A stretch of DNA of 64,000 bases from Bacillota bacterium. GTDB taxonomy: Bacteria; Bacillota; Clostridia; Christensenellales; CAG-138. The stretch is taken from NCBI GenBank assembly GCA_023395595.1, contig JAEWYO010000036.1:1-64000 (forward strand), read 5' to 3'. A model generated the notes under the pieces. That model did not search any database and was not told the origin of the DNA. It saw only the letters and a program-made list of their open reading frames with translations. Made by a program: the position numbers and the translations under genes. Positions 57,011-64,000 of this stretch are shown piece by piece (position 1 is the first letter of the stretch; every line of letters begins with the position of its first letter).

Positions 57011-58429
57011 CTAAAACTGGAAATAGATGAACGCCGTGTCTCCGGCATAGAAGAACATCAGCGTGAGCAGGATCGCCAGAATCAGAATCACTTTGTTCCA
57101 GAATTTGCTCAAATCCAGCAGCGGATAGAACCCATGCCTGCGGTTTTGGATGGCTCCAATGGCGGTTGCAATCACGATGACTCCCGCAAAAAGGAACGTG
57201 AAGACATAGTAGTACTGTATGCCGCCAGCGCCGGTGACGATGCGCGAAAGGATCGTGATCGCATCCGGAAACGACTGGGCACGGAAAAAGACCCAGCACA
57301 AGCAGGTGAACAGATACGTTGCAATCACCGATACAATCGAGGCAACCCGCTTAAGCCAAGGACGCTGAATATGGATGCCGCGCCGGTCACTTTGCTCCCG
57401 AAATGACTTGTGCACCACCAGCGCACCGCCATGCAGCGCGCCCCAGAAGACCATCTGCCAGTTGGCCCCGTGCCAAAGCCCGCCAAGAAGCATCGTGAGC
57501 ATCAGATTGATCTTGGTGCGCACCTTTCCTTTGCGGTTGCCGCCGAGGGGAATATAGAGATAGTCCCGCAACCATGTGGAGAGGCTGATGTGCCAGCGCT
57601 GCCAGAGTTCGGTGGGGTTTTGGGAGAGATACGGCATGTCGAAGTTTTTGCAGAGATCGTAGCCAAACGTTTTTGCCGTACCGATTGCCATATCCGAATA
57701 GCCGGAAAAATCGCAATAGATCTGAATGGAATACGCGACCACGGCGAGAAACAGCGAAAGCCCGCTGTAGCTGGCCGGTGAGGCAAACACCGCGTCCACG
57801 CAGACGGCGAGGCGATCCGCAATCACGACCTTTTTTATCAAGCCAAAAAGGAAGATTTGCAACCCTTCGACGAGGTTCTCGCGGTTCATCGGGCGGTCTT
57901 CGTCCAGTTGGGGTAAAAAATCGCTTGCGCGGACGATCGGCCCCGCAACCAGCTGCGGGAAAAACGAAATATACAGCGAGATGTTCAAGAACCTATCGCA
58001 CGCCTTGAGCTGTTTACGATAGACATCGATCAGGTAGCTCAGCGCCTGAAATGTGTAAAACGAGATGCCCACAGGCAAGATGATGTTGAGCGTGCCGAGA
58101 TTTTGAATCCCGAAAAGTTGCGCGAACGACTCGACAAAGAAGTTGAAATACTTGAAGAAGCCGAGAATCGCAAGCGAGATCGAAACGCCAATAAGCATAA
58201 AAGCTTTCGCGCGTTTTTGGTCGGTTGCGCGCGCAATCTGCTTGGCGAGGATATAGCTGATGTACGTCTGCAAGATCAGCAGCAACAGGAATCGAACGTC
58301 CCAGTAGCCATAGAATAGATAACTGGCAATCAGCAGCACAATATGCTTTTGCTCTCTGGTCTTGCTCAGCTTGCTGCCCAGATAGGAACCCGCAAAGAGC
58401 AGCAGAAATGCCATAGATACGAATGACAT
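57011..58429 (-). CDS. MBOAT-family O-acyltransferase (AlgI/DltB-like)
   Basis: A 472-residue polytopic membrane O-acyltransferase. The catalytic His lies in GGLWHGANW near residue 320, preceded by QNPTELWQRWHISLSTWLRDYLYIPLGG (quoted in part), the classic MBOAT block. It transfers acyl groups across the membrane for O-acetylation of extracellular polysaccharide or cell-wall sugars. It is encoded just downstream of the AlgJ-like gene: stop and start overlap by one base (TGATG), so the two act as a pair. Confidence 0.93.
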   Translation of the reverse strand: MSFVSMAFLLLFAGSYLGSKLSKTREQKHIVLLIASYLFYGYWDVRFLLLLILQTYISYILAKQIARATDQKRAKAFMLIGVSISLAILGFFKYFNFFVESFAQLFGIQNLGTLNIILPVGISFYTFQALSYLIDVYRKQLKACDRFLNISLYISFFPQLVAGPIVRASDFLPQLDEDRPMNRENLVEGLQIFLFGLIKKVVIADRLAVCVDAVFASPASYSGLSLFLAVVAYSIQIYCDFSGYSDMAIGTAKTFGYDLCKNFDMPYLSQNPTELWQRWHISLSTWLRDYLYIPLGGNRKGKVRTKINLMLTMLLGGLWHGANWQMVFWGALHGGALVVHKSFREQSDRRGIHIQRPWLKRVASIVSVIATYLFTCLCWVFFRAQSFPDAITILSRIVTGAGGIQYYYVFTFLFAGVIVIATAIGAIQNRRHGFYPLLDLSKFWNKVILILAILLTLMFFYAGDTAFIYFQF

Positions 58430-59541
58430 CAGTTCTTCTCCTCTACTTGCAGTTCCGTGAGCGCCTGATAAAACGCTTCCGCGACGATCCGGTGCCCGGT
58501 CTTGTTCAGGTGACCACTCACAAACGTCGTGTTATCAAAGCCGTAGGGCACGGAATAGTCCTTCGCATACGCTTGCAAGAACGCATCTCCCGTGTCCAGA
58601 AAGACGATGCCGTTGCGCGTACAAGCCGCACGGTAGTCCTCATAATACCGCATATCGCGATCGATCGTGATGCTGCCGTCCGGCTGAATGACAACGCCCG
58701 GATGATACAGCAAAAGGATTGGTTTGTCGGTTTGCGAGCGAATCAGCGCAAGCGCCTGGTTCAATGCCGCAGCATAGCCCTGCTGGGCGGCGTTTGGCGC
58801 GCCCGGAGCGACCGTCCCGGTTTGTTCCGCGCTGCTCTCGGGCGCAAAAAGCTTGTTGATCTGCGCCGTGAGTCGGTCGATTCCGAAGGCACCCTGCATG
58901 CCAAAGTTCATCGAATCAAACTGCTGCCGTAAGAGCGAAACCAGCGGTGCCGAGAGCAGGATGTTGTTTCGGATGCGCCGCGCAGGGCTCAACGAAGCAT
59001 CCAGCGCCTCGCCCGTGCTCGCCGGATCAAACCGCGCCTGATCCAGCGCACCAAGAATCTCGTCGGTCGAAAGCTCCATCTGCGACATCTCGATCAAGAC
59101 TGCCTCCGCATTCGGAAACTCCTCCATCGCCGCCTGGAATCCTTCGATGATGCGCGGCAGCGTCTGCCCTGCGGTGCCGAGGTTATAGACCGTGCGCACG
59201 GTTGGATCGATCCTGTCGTTGAGCACAGAGACCATGTTGTCCTTCTGCATCACCTGCAAAGCTTCCGCGTGGGACGAACCCATCAGCAGAATATAGTGCT
59301 CCGAGAGCGGTAAGTCGTCGTTGTTGAGATAGCCCTTTGCGTCCACATGGTTGATGCCATAGCCTTCCGAAGCACGCACGATGCTGCTGTTCGGGGTGCG
59401 GATGCTGGTGGAGTACGCATTCTCACGCTGAATGGAACCCGCTCCGCTGCGATAGAAAAACGAAATGCCGTTGGCAATCAGGAGCGCGACGAGCAGCGCA
59501 AGCCCCCACGATAGGATTGCTTGTCCTGTCTTTCTGGTCAA
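58429..59541 (-). CDS. Membrane-anchored SGNH-type hydrolase/O-acetyltransferase partner (AlgJ-like)
   Basis: A 370-residue protein with an N-terminal signal anchor (residues 9-30) and an extracytosolic SGNH-like domain: LLMGSSHAEAL near residue 86 would hold the nucleophile and SGHLNKTGHRI near 347 the catalytic His. It probably takes the acyl group moved by the MBOAT partner and places it on a surface polymer. The start is TTG at 59541, supported by GGAGG seven bases upstream. The acceptor sugar is unknown. Confidence 0.85.
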   Translation of the reverse strand: MTRKTGQAILSWGLALLVALLIANGISFFYRSGAGSIQRENAYSTSIRTPNSSIVRASEGYGINHVDAKGYLNNDDLPLSEHYILLMGSSHAEALQVMQKDNMVSVLNDRIDPTVRTVYNLGTAGQTLPRIIEGFQAAMEEFPNAEAVLIEMSQMELSTDEILGALDQARFDPASTGEALDASLSPARRIRNNILLSAPLVSLLRQQFDSMNFGMQGAFGIDRLTAQINKLFAPESSAEQTGTVAPGAPNAAQQGYAAALNQALALIRSQTDKPILLLYHPGVVIQPDGSITIDRDMRYYEDYRAACTRNGIVFLDTGDAFLQAYAKDYSVPYGFDNTTFVSGHLNKTGHRIVAEAFYQALTELQVEEKN

Positions 59542-59874
59542 AGCACGGCCTCCTTTGCGCGATCAAATCGCGCGGATGTTGTCGAAATATGAAACATTCA
59601 ATAGAAAGGTTGCGTCGAATACAAGTGTTTCGATTGCATGCGGATTCCATCAATCACGCGGATGAACCTCGAAGCGAATGGTATCGCGGCACACAATCGT
59701 TTTGATTGTAGCGGCGAACAGAAGCTTCGTCAAGCGCAAACGCTCGGCGCAATGGAACAATGCGTGTTGGATTGTTTCCCCGCTGTGCCCAAACAAAAAA
59801 CTGACGGCGATGGATCAACCGCTGTCAGCTTTGAGACAGTCTTTTGCGAAAAATCGATGTGTCGATCATTGCTG

Positions 59875-60050
59875 GAGGATTGAATGGAGTTTCTGCCCTC
59901 GCGTTTGCTTTTCTTAGAGGATTGAAACGCGGTTCCTGCCCTCATGCTTGCTTTTCTTAGAGGATTGAAACGAGATTCCTACCCTCGCGTTTCCTTTTCC
60001 TAGAGGATCGAAACGCGGTTCCTGCCCTCATGCTTGCTTTGATAGAGTGC
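59875..60050 (-). repeat. Four 43-bp tandem repeats of a gene 3' end
   Basis: Units start at about 59875, 59917, 59960 and 60003 (periods 42, 43, 43) with GAGGAT-GAAA. The last unit is the 3' end of the GGDEF gene (codons for SKHEGRNRVSIL); its stop lies at the unit junction and is copied in the others. The rest of 59542-59874 is AT-rich with no gene seen. Confidence 0.93.
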
Positions 60051-60899
60051 CTTGTCCGCGCGCTGAATCAGCGTGAACGTGTTGTCCATCGGCAGCGCCA
60101 TCGTGCAGCCGATGGAGACCGTCACCCGGAGGCAGTCCGCCCCGCGCGAAAGCCCCGACTGCGCGACAAGACGGCATACCTTCTCCGCGATCATCCTGAG
60201 TTCCAGATGCGTCACCCCGCGCAGCACGGCGACAAACTCTTCCCCGCCCCAGCGGCCGATGAAGTCGTTCTTCCGCATCGCGCTTTGGAATGTTCCGGCG
60301 ACCATCTTGAGCATCGCATCGCCAATGTTGTGCCCGTAGGTGTCGTTGATGCGCTTAAAAAAGTCCAAATCGAGCATCAACACGCCAAACGGAATGCCGA
60401 GCGAGGCAAAATCACGAAATTGATTTTCGAGGAAGGTATCGATATACCGCCGGTTTGGCAGCTGCGTGAGCTGGTCAAACAGCGCAAGCCGTTCCATCTC
60501 CTTGCGTCCGATCTCGGTGCAATCGCTCAGTTCTGCGCTGGAGAATACCTCCGTCGCGCCGATGATCTCGCCATCGATGGACAGAGGGCGAATCTTGACA
60601 TCTACGCGGACGCGATGCCCGTTTTTATGGTGCAGATAGACCTGCGCGCTGCGCGGGTTGCCGTCGTGGAGGGTCGCATGCAGCGGGCAGCCATTCAGGC
60701 AGAGCTGGTTGCCCGACTCATCCACATGGTTGAGCAGATTGTCATAGCAGAACCTGCCGAGCATCTCTTCCGCGGAAAAACCGGTGATCCGTTCCGCGCC
60801 TTTGTTCCAGAACGTGATGCCCCTGTCTTTGTCCACAAAATAAACGCCTTCGTACAGGTCGTTGAGCAGGTCTTCGCAATAGCAAAGTTCGTAATTCAT
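60000..60899 (-). CDS. PAS / GGDEF diguanylate cyclase
   Basis: A 299-residue cytoplasmic protein: PAS domain (about residues 10-125, with YFVDKDRGITFWNKGAE) and GGDEF domain (about 140-298) with GGEEF intact, and the inhibitory RxxD (RKND) five residues before it. It makes cyclic di-GMP from GTP. ATG 60899 is chosen because the PAS domain starts at once and AGGA precedes it; a longer in-frame ORF to 61133 runs through low-complexity sequence. Its 3' end is the source of the 43-bp repeats. An HD-GYP protein in the same window could degrade its product. Confidence 0.9.
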   Translation of the reverse strand: MNYELCYCEDLLNDLYEGVYFVDKDRGITFWNKGAERITGFSAEEMLGRFCYDNLLNHVDESGNQLCLNGCPLHATLHDGNPRSAQVYLHHKNGHRVRVDVKIRPLSIDGEIIGATEVFSSAELSDCTEIGRKEMERLALFDQLTQLPNRRYIDTFLENQFRDFASLGIPFGVLMLDLDFFKRINDTYGHNIGDAMLKMVAGTFQSAMRKNDFIGRWGGEEFVAVLRGVTHLELRMIAEKVCRLVAQSGLSRGADCLRVTVSIGCTMALPMDNTFTLIQRADKALYQSKHEGRNRVSIL

Positions 60900-61112
60900 G
60901 CTGTCCTGTTGGGTTGCGCAGCGCGTGCGCAGCCGTGTTTGTAATGGAGTTTGCTGTTCGCCGGCCGCGGTTGCCGCAGAGCCATAGAAAGCAAGTTTAT
61001 TCCATTGTAACAGGTTCTTTGCGTTGCCGCAACCTGGGCGAAAATCCTCTGTTTCTGCGCACAAAATCTGTACAACAATCCGCATTATGACCCGTTTTTC
61101 TGCGAAAATATG

Positions 61113-61150
61113 CAAAAAAACAACGTCCGGCATAATATCCAGACGTTGTT
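61113..61150 (-). terminator. Terminator of the SH3b protein gene
   Basis: On the minus strand AACAACGTCTGG pairs with CCGGACGTTGTT, then seven T residues, 46 bases after the stop. Bases 60900-61112 show no gene on a supported frame. Confidence 0.9.
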
Positions 61151-61195
61151 TGATTGAGCCATTGGCCTTGTGTTTCGTTTGCTCTGTTCCCCCGC

Positions 61196-62389
61196 CTATA
61201 GTCCCGGCGTGCCGACTGCCGTCGGCGTTGGCGTCGGCGTCGGTGTTGGTGTGGGTGTGGGTGTCGGCGTCGGTGTCGGTGTCGGCGTCGGCGTCGGTGT
61301 GGGAGTCGGTGTCGGGCTGACCGTCGGACTCACAGTCGGGCTAACCGTCGGGCTCGTGCTCGGCGATGGCGTCGGTGAAACGGCGATCAACGTGATGTAT
61401 TTCGCAAACACATAGCCGGATTTCCCCGTTGTGTTGACGACCACCTGATACCAATCACCCGATTTTGCCAGAACGGTGACGGGCGTATCCTTGTCGAGCT
61501 TGCCCGCGCTGGAATAGTTCGTCCCCGGGCCGGAGCGGAAGTTGACGCCGCCTGCGTTGAGCTTACCCTGCTGGCTGCCCGCCGGCGTTGCGGTGGGTTT
61601 CGGCGTCGGTGTGGTCGGCCCCGGTGTCGCCGTCGGCGCGGTGCTGGTTACCTTGACAAAACTCGCGTAAACATAGCCGGTCTTGTTGATCGCAATCGCG
61701 GTCACTTTATACCAGTCCCCGTTCTTCTCGAGAATGGTCACGTCGTCCATGCGCTGGAGCTTGTCCACCTTTGCATAGTTGGTGCCCGGGCCGGAGCGCA
61801 GGTTGACGCTGTTTGCGGTGATTTCGCCTGCGGTGGCGGTCGTTCCGCCGGTTCCGCCCGTTCCGCCCGCTTTGTCCACCTTGGAGACAATCTTCACATA
61901 GTTCGGCGAGATATACCCCTCGTTACCCGTGGAATGCACCTTTACCTTATACCAGCCGGTCGTCGCATCCGCAGAATAAACCGTCAAGCCCGCATTTGCG
62001 GCAACGATTGCGAGACTGGTGCTCTTGCTGGTCGCCTCCTTGCGGAGGTTGACGCGGCCGGAGGTGCAGCCAAGCGCATAGGCGCTCAGGCTCGTGCCGT
62101 TCACGGTGATATATTTGCCGCTGACATAGCCGCTCTTGCCCGTGGAAGGCACATCGATGCGCAGCCATGTGCCGGTGACTTCATAAATATTGACAGCTGT
62201 ATTCACGGCAAGCGTGTCCACAATCGCGTTTTTCGTACCCGCGCCTTTGCGCAGGTTGAGCTTCGTGGTGTTGACAAATCCGCTCGCCAGCGTGCTCTCC
62301 GCGTGCGCCTCACGCACCGGCACCATGCCGATGAGCAGCGCGACGCAGGCTAGCCCAGCCAATAATCGAATCCAATTCTTGTTTCGCAT
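61196..62389 (-). CDS. Secreted protein with four SH3b domains and a Thr-Pro tail
   Basis: A 397-residue exported protein. A signal peptide (residues 1-30, cleavage near AHA) is followed by four bacterial SH3 domains, recognised by the repeats VNLRKGAGTKNAIVDTL, VNLRKEATSKS, VNLRSGPGTNYAKV and VNFRSGPGTNYSSA (in turn near residues 44, 114, 198 and 282). The last about 60 residues are SPTVSPTVSP then a long run of TP pairs ending AVGTPGL. SH3b domains bind peptidoglycan or other cell-wall ligands; the tail is a flexible wall-spanning spacer. GGGAGGG precedes the ATG. No enzyme domain is present. Confidence 0.9.
   Translation of the reverse strand: MRNKNWIRLLAGLACVALLIGMVPVREAHAESTLASGFVNTTKLNLRKGAGTKNAIVDTLAVNTAVNIYEVTGTWLRIDVPSTGKSGYVSGKYITVNGTSLSAYALGCTSGRVNLRKEATSKSTSLAIVAANAGLTVYSADATTGWYKVKVHSTGNEGYISPNYVKIVSKVDKAGGTGGTGGTTATAGEITANSVNLRSGPGTNYAKVDKLQRMDDVTILEKNGDWYKVTAIAINKTGYVYASFVKVTSTAPTATPGPTTPTPKPTATPAGSQQGKLNAGGVNFRSGPGTNYSSAGKLDKDTPVTVLAKSGDWYQVVVNTTGKSGYVFAKYITLIAVSPTPSPSTSPTVSPTVSPTVSPTPTPTPTPTPTPTPTPTPTPTPTPTPTPTPTAVGTPGL
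61209..61345. repeat. GGTGTC/GGCGTC simple-sequence tract coding a Thr-Pro run
   Basis: Hexanucleotide-like tract of (G/C)TCGGY units, read on the minus strand as alternating Pro and Thr codons of the SH3b protein tail. It is prone to length change by slippage in steps that keep frame when six bases are gained or lost. Confidence 0.85.
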
Positions 62390-62448
62390 GTTGTTTCCCT
62401 CCCCGCGGTTGACCCGCGTTAGCGTACTAGTCGTACTAATACACTTGC

Positions 62449-62478
62449 ATCATACGCTATCTACGGTATGATTGTCAA
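62449..62478 (-). promoter_or_regulatory. Promoter of the SH3b protein gene
   Basis: On the minus strand TTGACA (62473-62478), 18 bases, TATGAT (62449-62454), with the repeat TAGTACGACTAGTACG in the early leader at about 62424-62439. Confidence 0.68.
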
Positions 62479-62637
62479 CGTGAAACGAGCGGATTCACAA
62501 AGCCGTCACAACTTTTTTTTGCAAAAATCGCACCAACTTTGCTTTATTCGAACGTTTGTTTTATTTTTACGCCACATCGTAACTTTTCTGTTTACACGTC
62601 GTAATCGCCAGATTATAATGAATACGAGGTGATTGAC

Positions 62638-62961
62638 TTGACCCTGACCGAAAAACTGGATTTGCTGCTGGAGGAAAAAAACCTCAACAAATCGCAGCTC
62701 TCCGCGCAATCCGGCCTGCCCTATACCACAATTGTGAGCCTCTATGAAAAAGGCGCCGAGAACGCAAAGCGCTCCACCCTGCTCACGCTTGCGCGGTTTT
62801 TCAATGTTTCACTCGACTATCTGGCGGATGACGAGGTGGAAGAGCGCGGCACGCGCATCTATGCCTCCGCCGGACATTTTGACGTAGCCAAACTCACGCC
62901 GGAGGGGCGCGAGCGATATGAGGAATACATCGAGTTTTTAGCGGATAAATTCACCAAATAG
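62638..62961 (+). CDS. XRE-family transcriptional regulator
   Basis: A 107-residue Cro/CI-type repressor: helix-turn-helix LNKSQLSAQSGLPYTTIVSLYEKG (near residues 19-42) and a short C-terminal helix-rich dimerisation region. The start is TTG at 62638, preceded by GAGGTG six to seven bases upstream; the GTG at 62629 is part of that site. With the ImmA-type gene 88 bases downstream it forms the repressor/protease pair known from ICEBs1 and phages, though no mobile element is seen in the window. Confidence 0.85.
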   Translation: MTLTEKLDLLLEEKNLNKSQLSAQSGLPYTTIVSLYEKGAENAKRSTLLTLARFFNVSLDYLADDEVEERGTRIYASAGHFDVAKLTPEGRERYEEYIEFLADKFTK

Positions 62962-63048
62962 TCGCGCATTTCCCGCGCGAATCGTGCATTTACTCTCACA
63001 TATTATTGGATAAAACGCGCTATGTCGCAGAACAGGAGTAAAACGGGT

Positions 63049-63522
63049 ATGGATCGCATCGAAGAACTCACCGCCGAGGCGGGCGAGCGCGGAATTGACG
63101 TGCACGAGCGCGAAATCCCCGTGCCCGGCATGTCTGCGGCGTATATCAAGACTGAAACGGGCGAACACATCATCATCCGGCAGGATGGCACGCAGGCGGA
63201 GCGCGCCTGTTGGCTGGCCGAAGAGCTTGGGCATCACTACACCGGCTCCGGCCGCCGGCTGCACTACAACGCCGCGGACGACTGGCGCGCCGAGGCAAAG
63301 GCACGCAAATGGGCGCACGACCGCCTGCTCTCGCCGGACGCAATCCGCACCGCAGCGCGCAACACAGACGACATCTACGAAATCGCGTTTACCCTCAACG
63401 TCAGCGTGGAGTTTTTGCGCGAATCGATCGACTGGTACATGGCGCGCGGGCTTTGGTCGCCGGATGTTCCGCCGGAAGAGCCGGGCGCAGACAGCGCGTT
63501 CCGCAAGCCTGATTTGGAATAG
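63049..63522 (+). CDS. ImmA/IrrE-family metallopeptidase-like protein
   Basis: A 157-residue protein of the ImmA/IrrE (DUF955) family. ImmA cleaves a partner XRE repressor to relieve repression. The metal motif appears as LAEELGHHY (near residue 63) rather than HELGH: the catalytic Glu and the second His are present but the first His is Glu, a variant common in clostridial members. The start at ATG 63049 has AGGAG ten bases upstream; the ATG at 63022 has none. Its target is most likely the upstream regulator. Confidence 0.82.
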   Translation: MDRIEELTAEAGERGIDVHEREIPVPGMSAAYIKTETGEHIIIRQDGTQAERACWLAEELGHHYTGSGRRLHYNAADDWRAEAKARKWAHDRLLSPDAIRTAARNTDDIYEIAFTLNVSVEFLRESIDWYMARGLWSPDVPPEEPGADSAFRKPDLE

Positions 63523-63594
63523 TGCAATGAACGCAGACCGAATATGGCTTCCTCTGAACCCCTGCCCAATACACAAACGAACATGTAATCCGAT

Positions 63595-63639
63595 AAAAAA
63601 AGAGCGACGGCAGCTTTCACGGCACGTTCGCTCTTTTTG
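63595..63639. terminator. Bidirectional terminator at the end of the ImmA gene
   Basis: AAAAAGAGCGACG pairs with CGTTCGCTCTTTTT (one bulge) around about 16 bases. The stop of the minus-strand membrane gene lies inside the hairpin loop. Confidence 0.8.
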
Positions 63640-64000
63640 TTTCATTGGGTGTGTTCATGCTGCTCTTCTGCGGCTGTGCGGAAGATAGGTCGTCCTGCGC
63701 GACGCGATTTGAATCAGGTGTGCATAAGCCACTTCTTTTCGCGCGCAGAAACACATAGATCAGCAGCACTATCGCAACAAACGGGCTGATTTGAATTCTG
63801 CTCGCGCAGACGAGTATCCAGTTCACCATCGGCATCAGCCACAGAATCACGATGACGGCGGCATCCGTTTTGCCTGCCCCTTCCTGCATGCAATCATAGA
63901 TCAACAGAATGGTTGGGATGCTCAGCAACATCAAATCATACTCGATAAAATAGGGGATCACCACAAATATGCCCAGCACCATCGCGCTTCCGCGTAACAC
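63617..64000 (-). CDS. Membrane protein C-terminus, GT87 (DUF2029)-like, truncated by the window edge
   Basis: The last 127 codons of a gene entering from the right edge. Three or more hydrophobic segments with IPYFIEYDLMLLSIPTILLIYD are typical of the C-terminal part of polyprenyl-phosphate-dependent membrane mannosyltransferases of the GT87/DUF2029 family. The tail is polar. Its start and N-terminal catalytic part are outside the window, so the family call is provisional. Confidence 0.6.
   Translation of the reverse strand: MLRGSAMVLGIFVVIPYFIEYDLMLLSIPTILLIYDCMQEGAGKTDAAVIVILWLMPMVNWILVCASRIQISPFVAIVLLIYVFLRAKRSGLCTPDSNRVAQDDLSSAQPQKSSMNTPNETKRANVP

Noticed and set aside
59875..60050. CRISPR-like array
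   Set aside because: The repeats are contiguous 43-base units without unique spacers, and the last unit is the end of the GGDEF gene. No cas genes are near.
60900..61133. N-terminal extension of the GGDEF protein
   Set aside because: The extra 78 codons run through low-complexity sequence, reach into a terminator on that strand and lack a ribosome binding site; the PAS domain starts right after ATG 60899.
1..64000. tRNA or rRNA genes
   Set aside because: No T-loop (GGTTCRANTCC) with matching acceptor stems and no rRNA-like blocks were recognised by eye; a covariance-model scan would be decisive.

Overview
The window looks like a chromosomal piece of a GC-rich, probably anaerobic member of the Bacillota (Clostridia). 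Markers for this are Rex, PfkA, DegV, a DUF1836 regulator, a TSCPD protein, Fur/Zur-type zinc control, AGGAGG ribosome binding sites, TTGACA/TATAAT promoters, a polyferredoxin with an ApbE flavin transferase, and a two-subunit (class I) iron-sulfur fumarase. No rRNA, tRNA, CRISPR array, transposase or integrase was recognised. The genus cannot be read from the sequence; the assignment is inference.

Layout. 1-1.6 kb: lgt and a Nudix ADP-sugar hydrolase. 1.7-9.0 kb: a same-strand stress block with UV endonuclease UvsE, a TspO-type membrane protein, two CrtN/CrtP-like FAD oxidoreductases (one with a ferredoxin-like C-terminal domain), a CrtQ-like glycosyltransferase and a CrtO-like acyltransferase. 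9.0-13 kb: PAS/HD-GYP signalling protein, DegV, DUF1836 regulator, methyltransferase. 13.1-20.1 kb: three-gene operon whose first gene encodes a 1553-residue HD / helical repeat / NadD-like nucleotidyltransferase / phosphoribosyltransferase-like protein. 20.3-23.8 kb: zinc uptake operon (Fur-family regulator, small His/Cys membrane protein, ZnuA, ZnuC, ZnuB) behind a Fur-type box. 24-27.4 kb: HTH-desulfoferrodoxin fusion, membrane polyferredoxin with two FMN domains, ApbE. 27.6-31.9 kb: fumarase subunits, PurA, PurB. 32-35.5 kb: an inverted-repeat element, AraC regulator, Rex, iron alcohol dehydrogenase. 35.8-37.9 kb: three phage-tail-like genes with no other phage functions.

38-47.4 kb: on the minus strand, an NCS2 nucleobase permease with a long leader, then a seven-gene catabolic operon (GNAT-like protein, thiolase-like protein lacking its cysteine, DUF35 Zn-ribbon/OB protein, DUF2877, FdrA, DUF1116, cyclase-family hydrolase). 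FdrA/DUF1116/DUF2877 matches the oxamate carbamoyltransferase triad of allantoin catabolism, but the thiolase/DUF35 pair and the cyclase make it a different and probably undescribed pathway. 47.7-53.7 kb: PfkA, alpha/beta hydrolase, a hypothetical protein, TSCPD protein, acyltransferase-3 protein, aldose epimerase, an orphan RelB-type antitoxin. 53.8-64 kb: RlmI, a small membrane protein, CorA behind a structured leader with an overlapping upstream ORF, an AlgI/AlgJ-like O-acetylation pair, a GGDEF diguanylate cyclase, a four-SH3b secreted protein, an XRE/ImmA pair and a partial membrane protein.

Two themes recur. First, the 3' ends of two unrelated minus-strand genes (HTH-desulfoferrodoxin, period 38 bp; GGDEF, period 43 bp) are repeated about four times in tandem across the stop codon, and two further two-copy tandem duplications sit in promoter regions. 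Second, much of the window concerns redox, light and oxygen stress. The strongest candidates for new biology are the 13.1-20.1 kb nucleotide-metabolism operon, the 40.2-47.3 kb catabolic operon, the corA leader and the 3'-end repeats.
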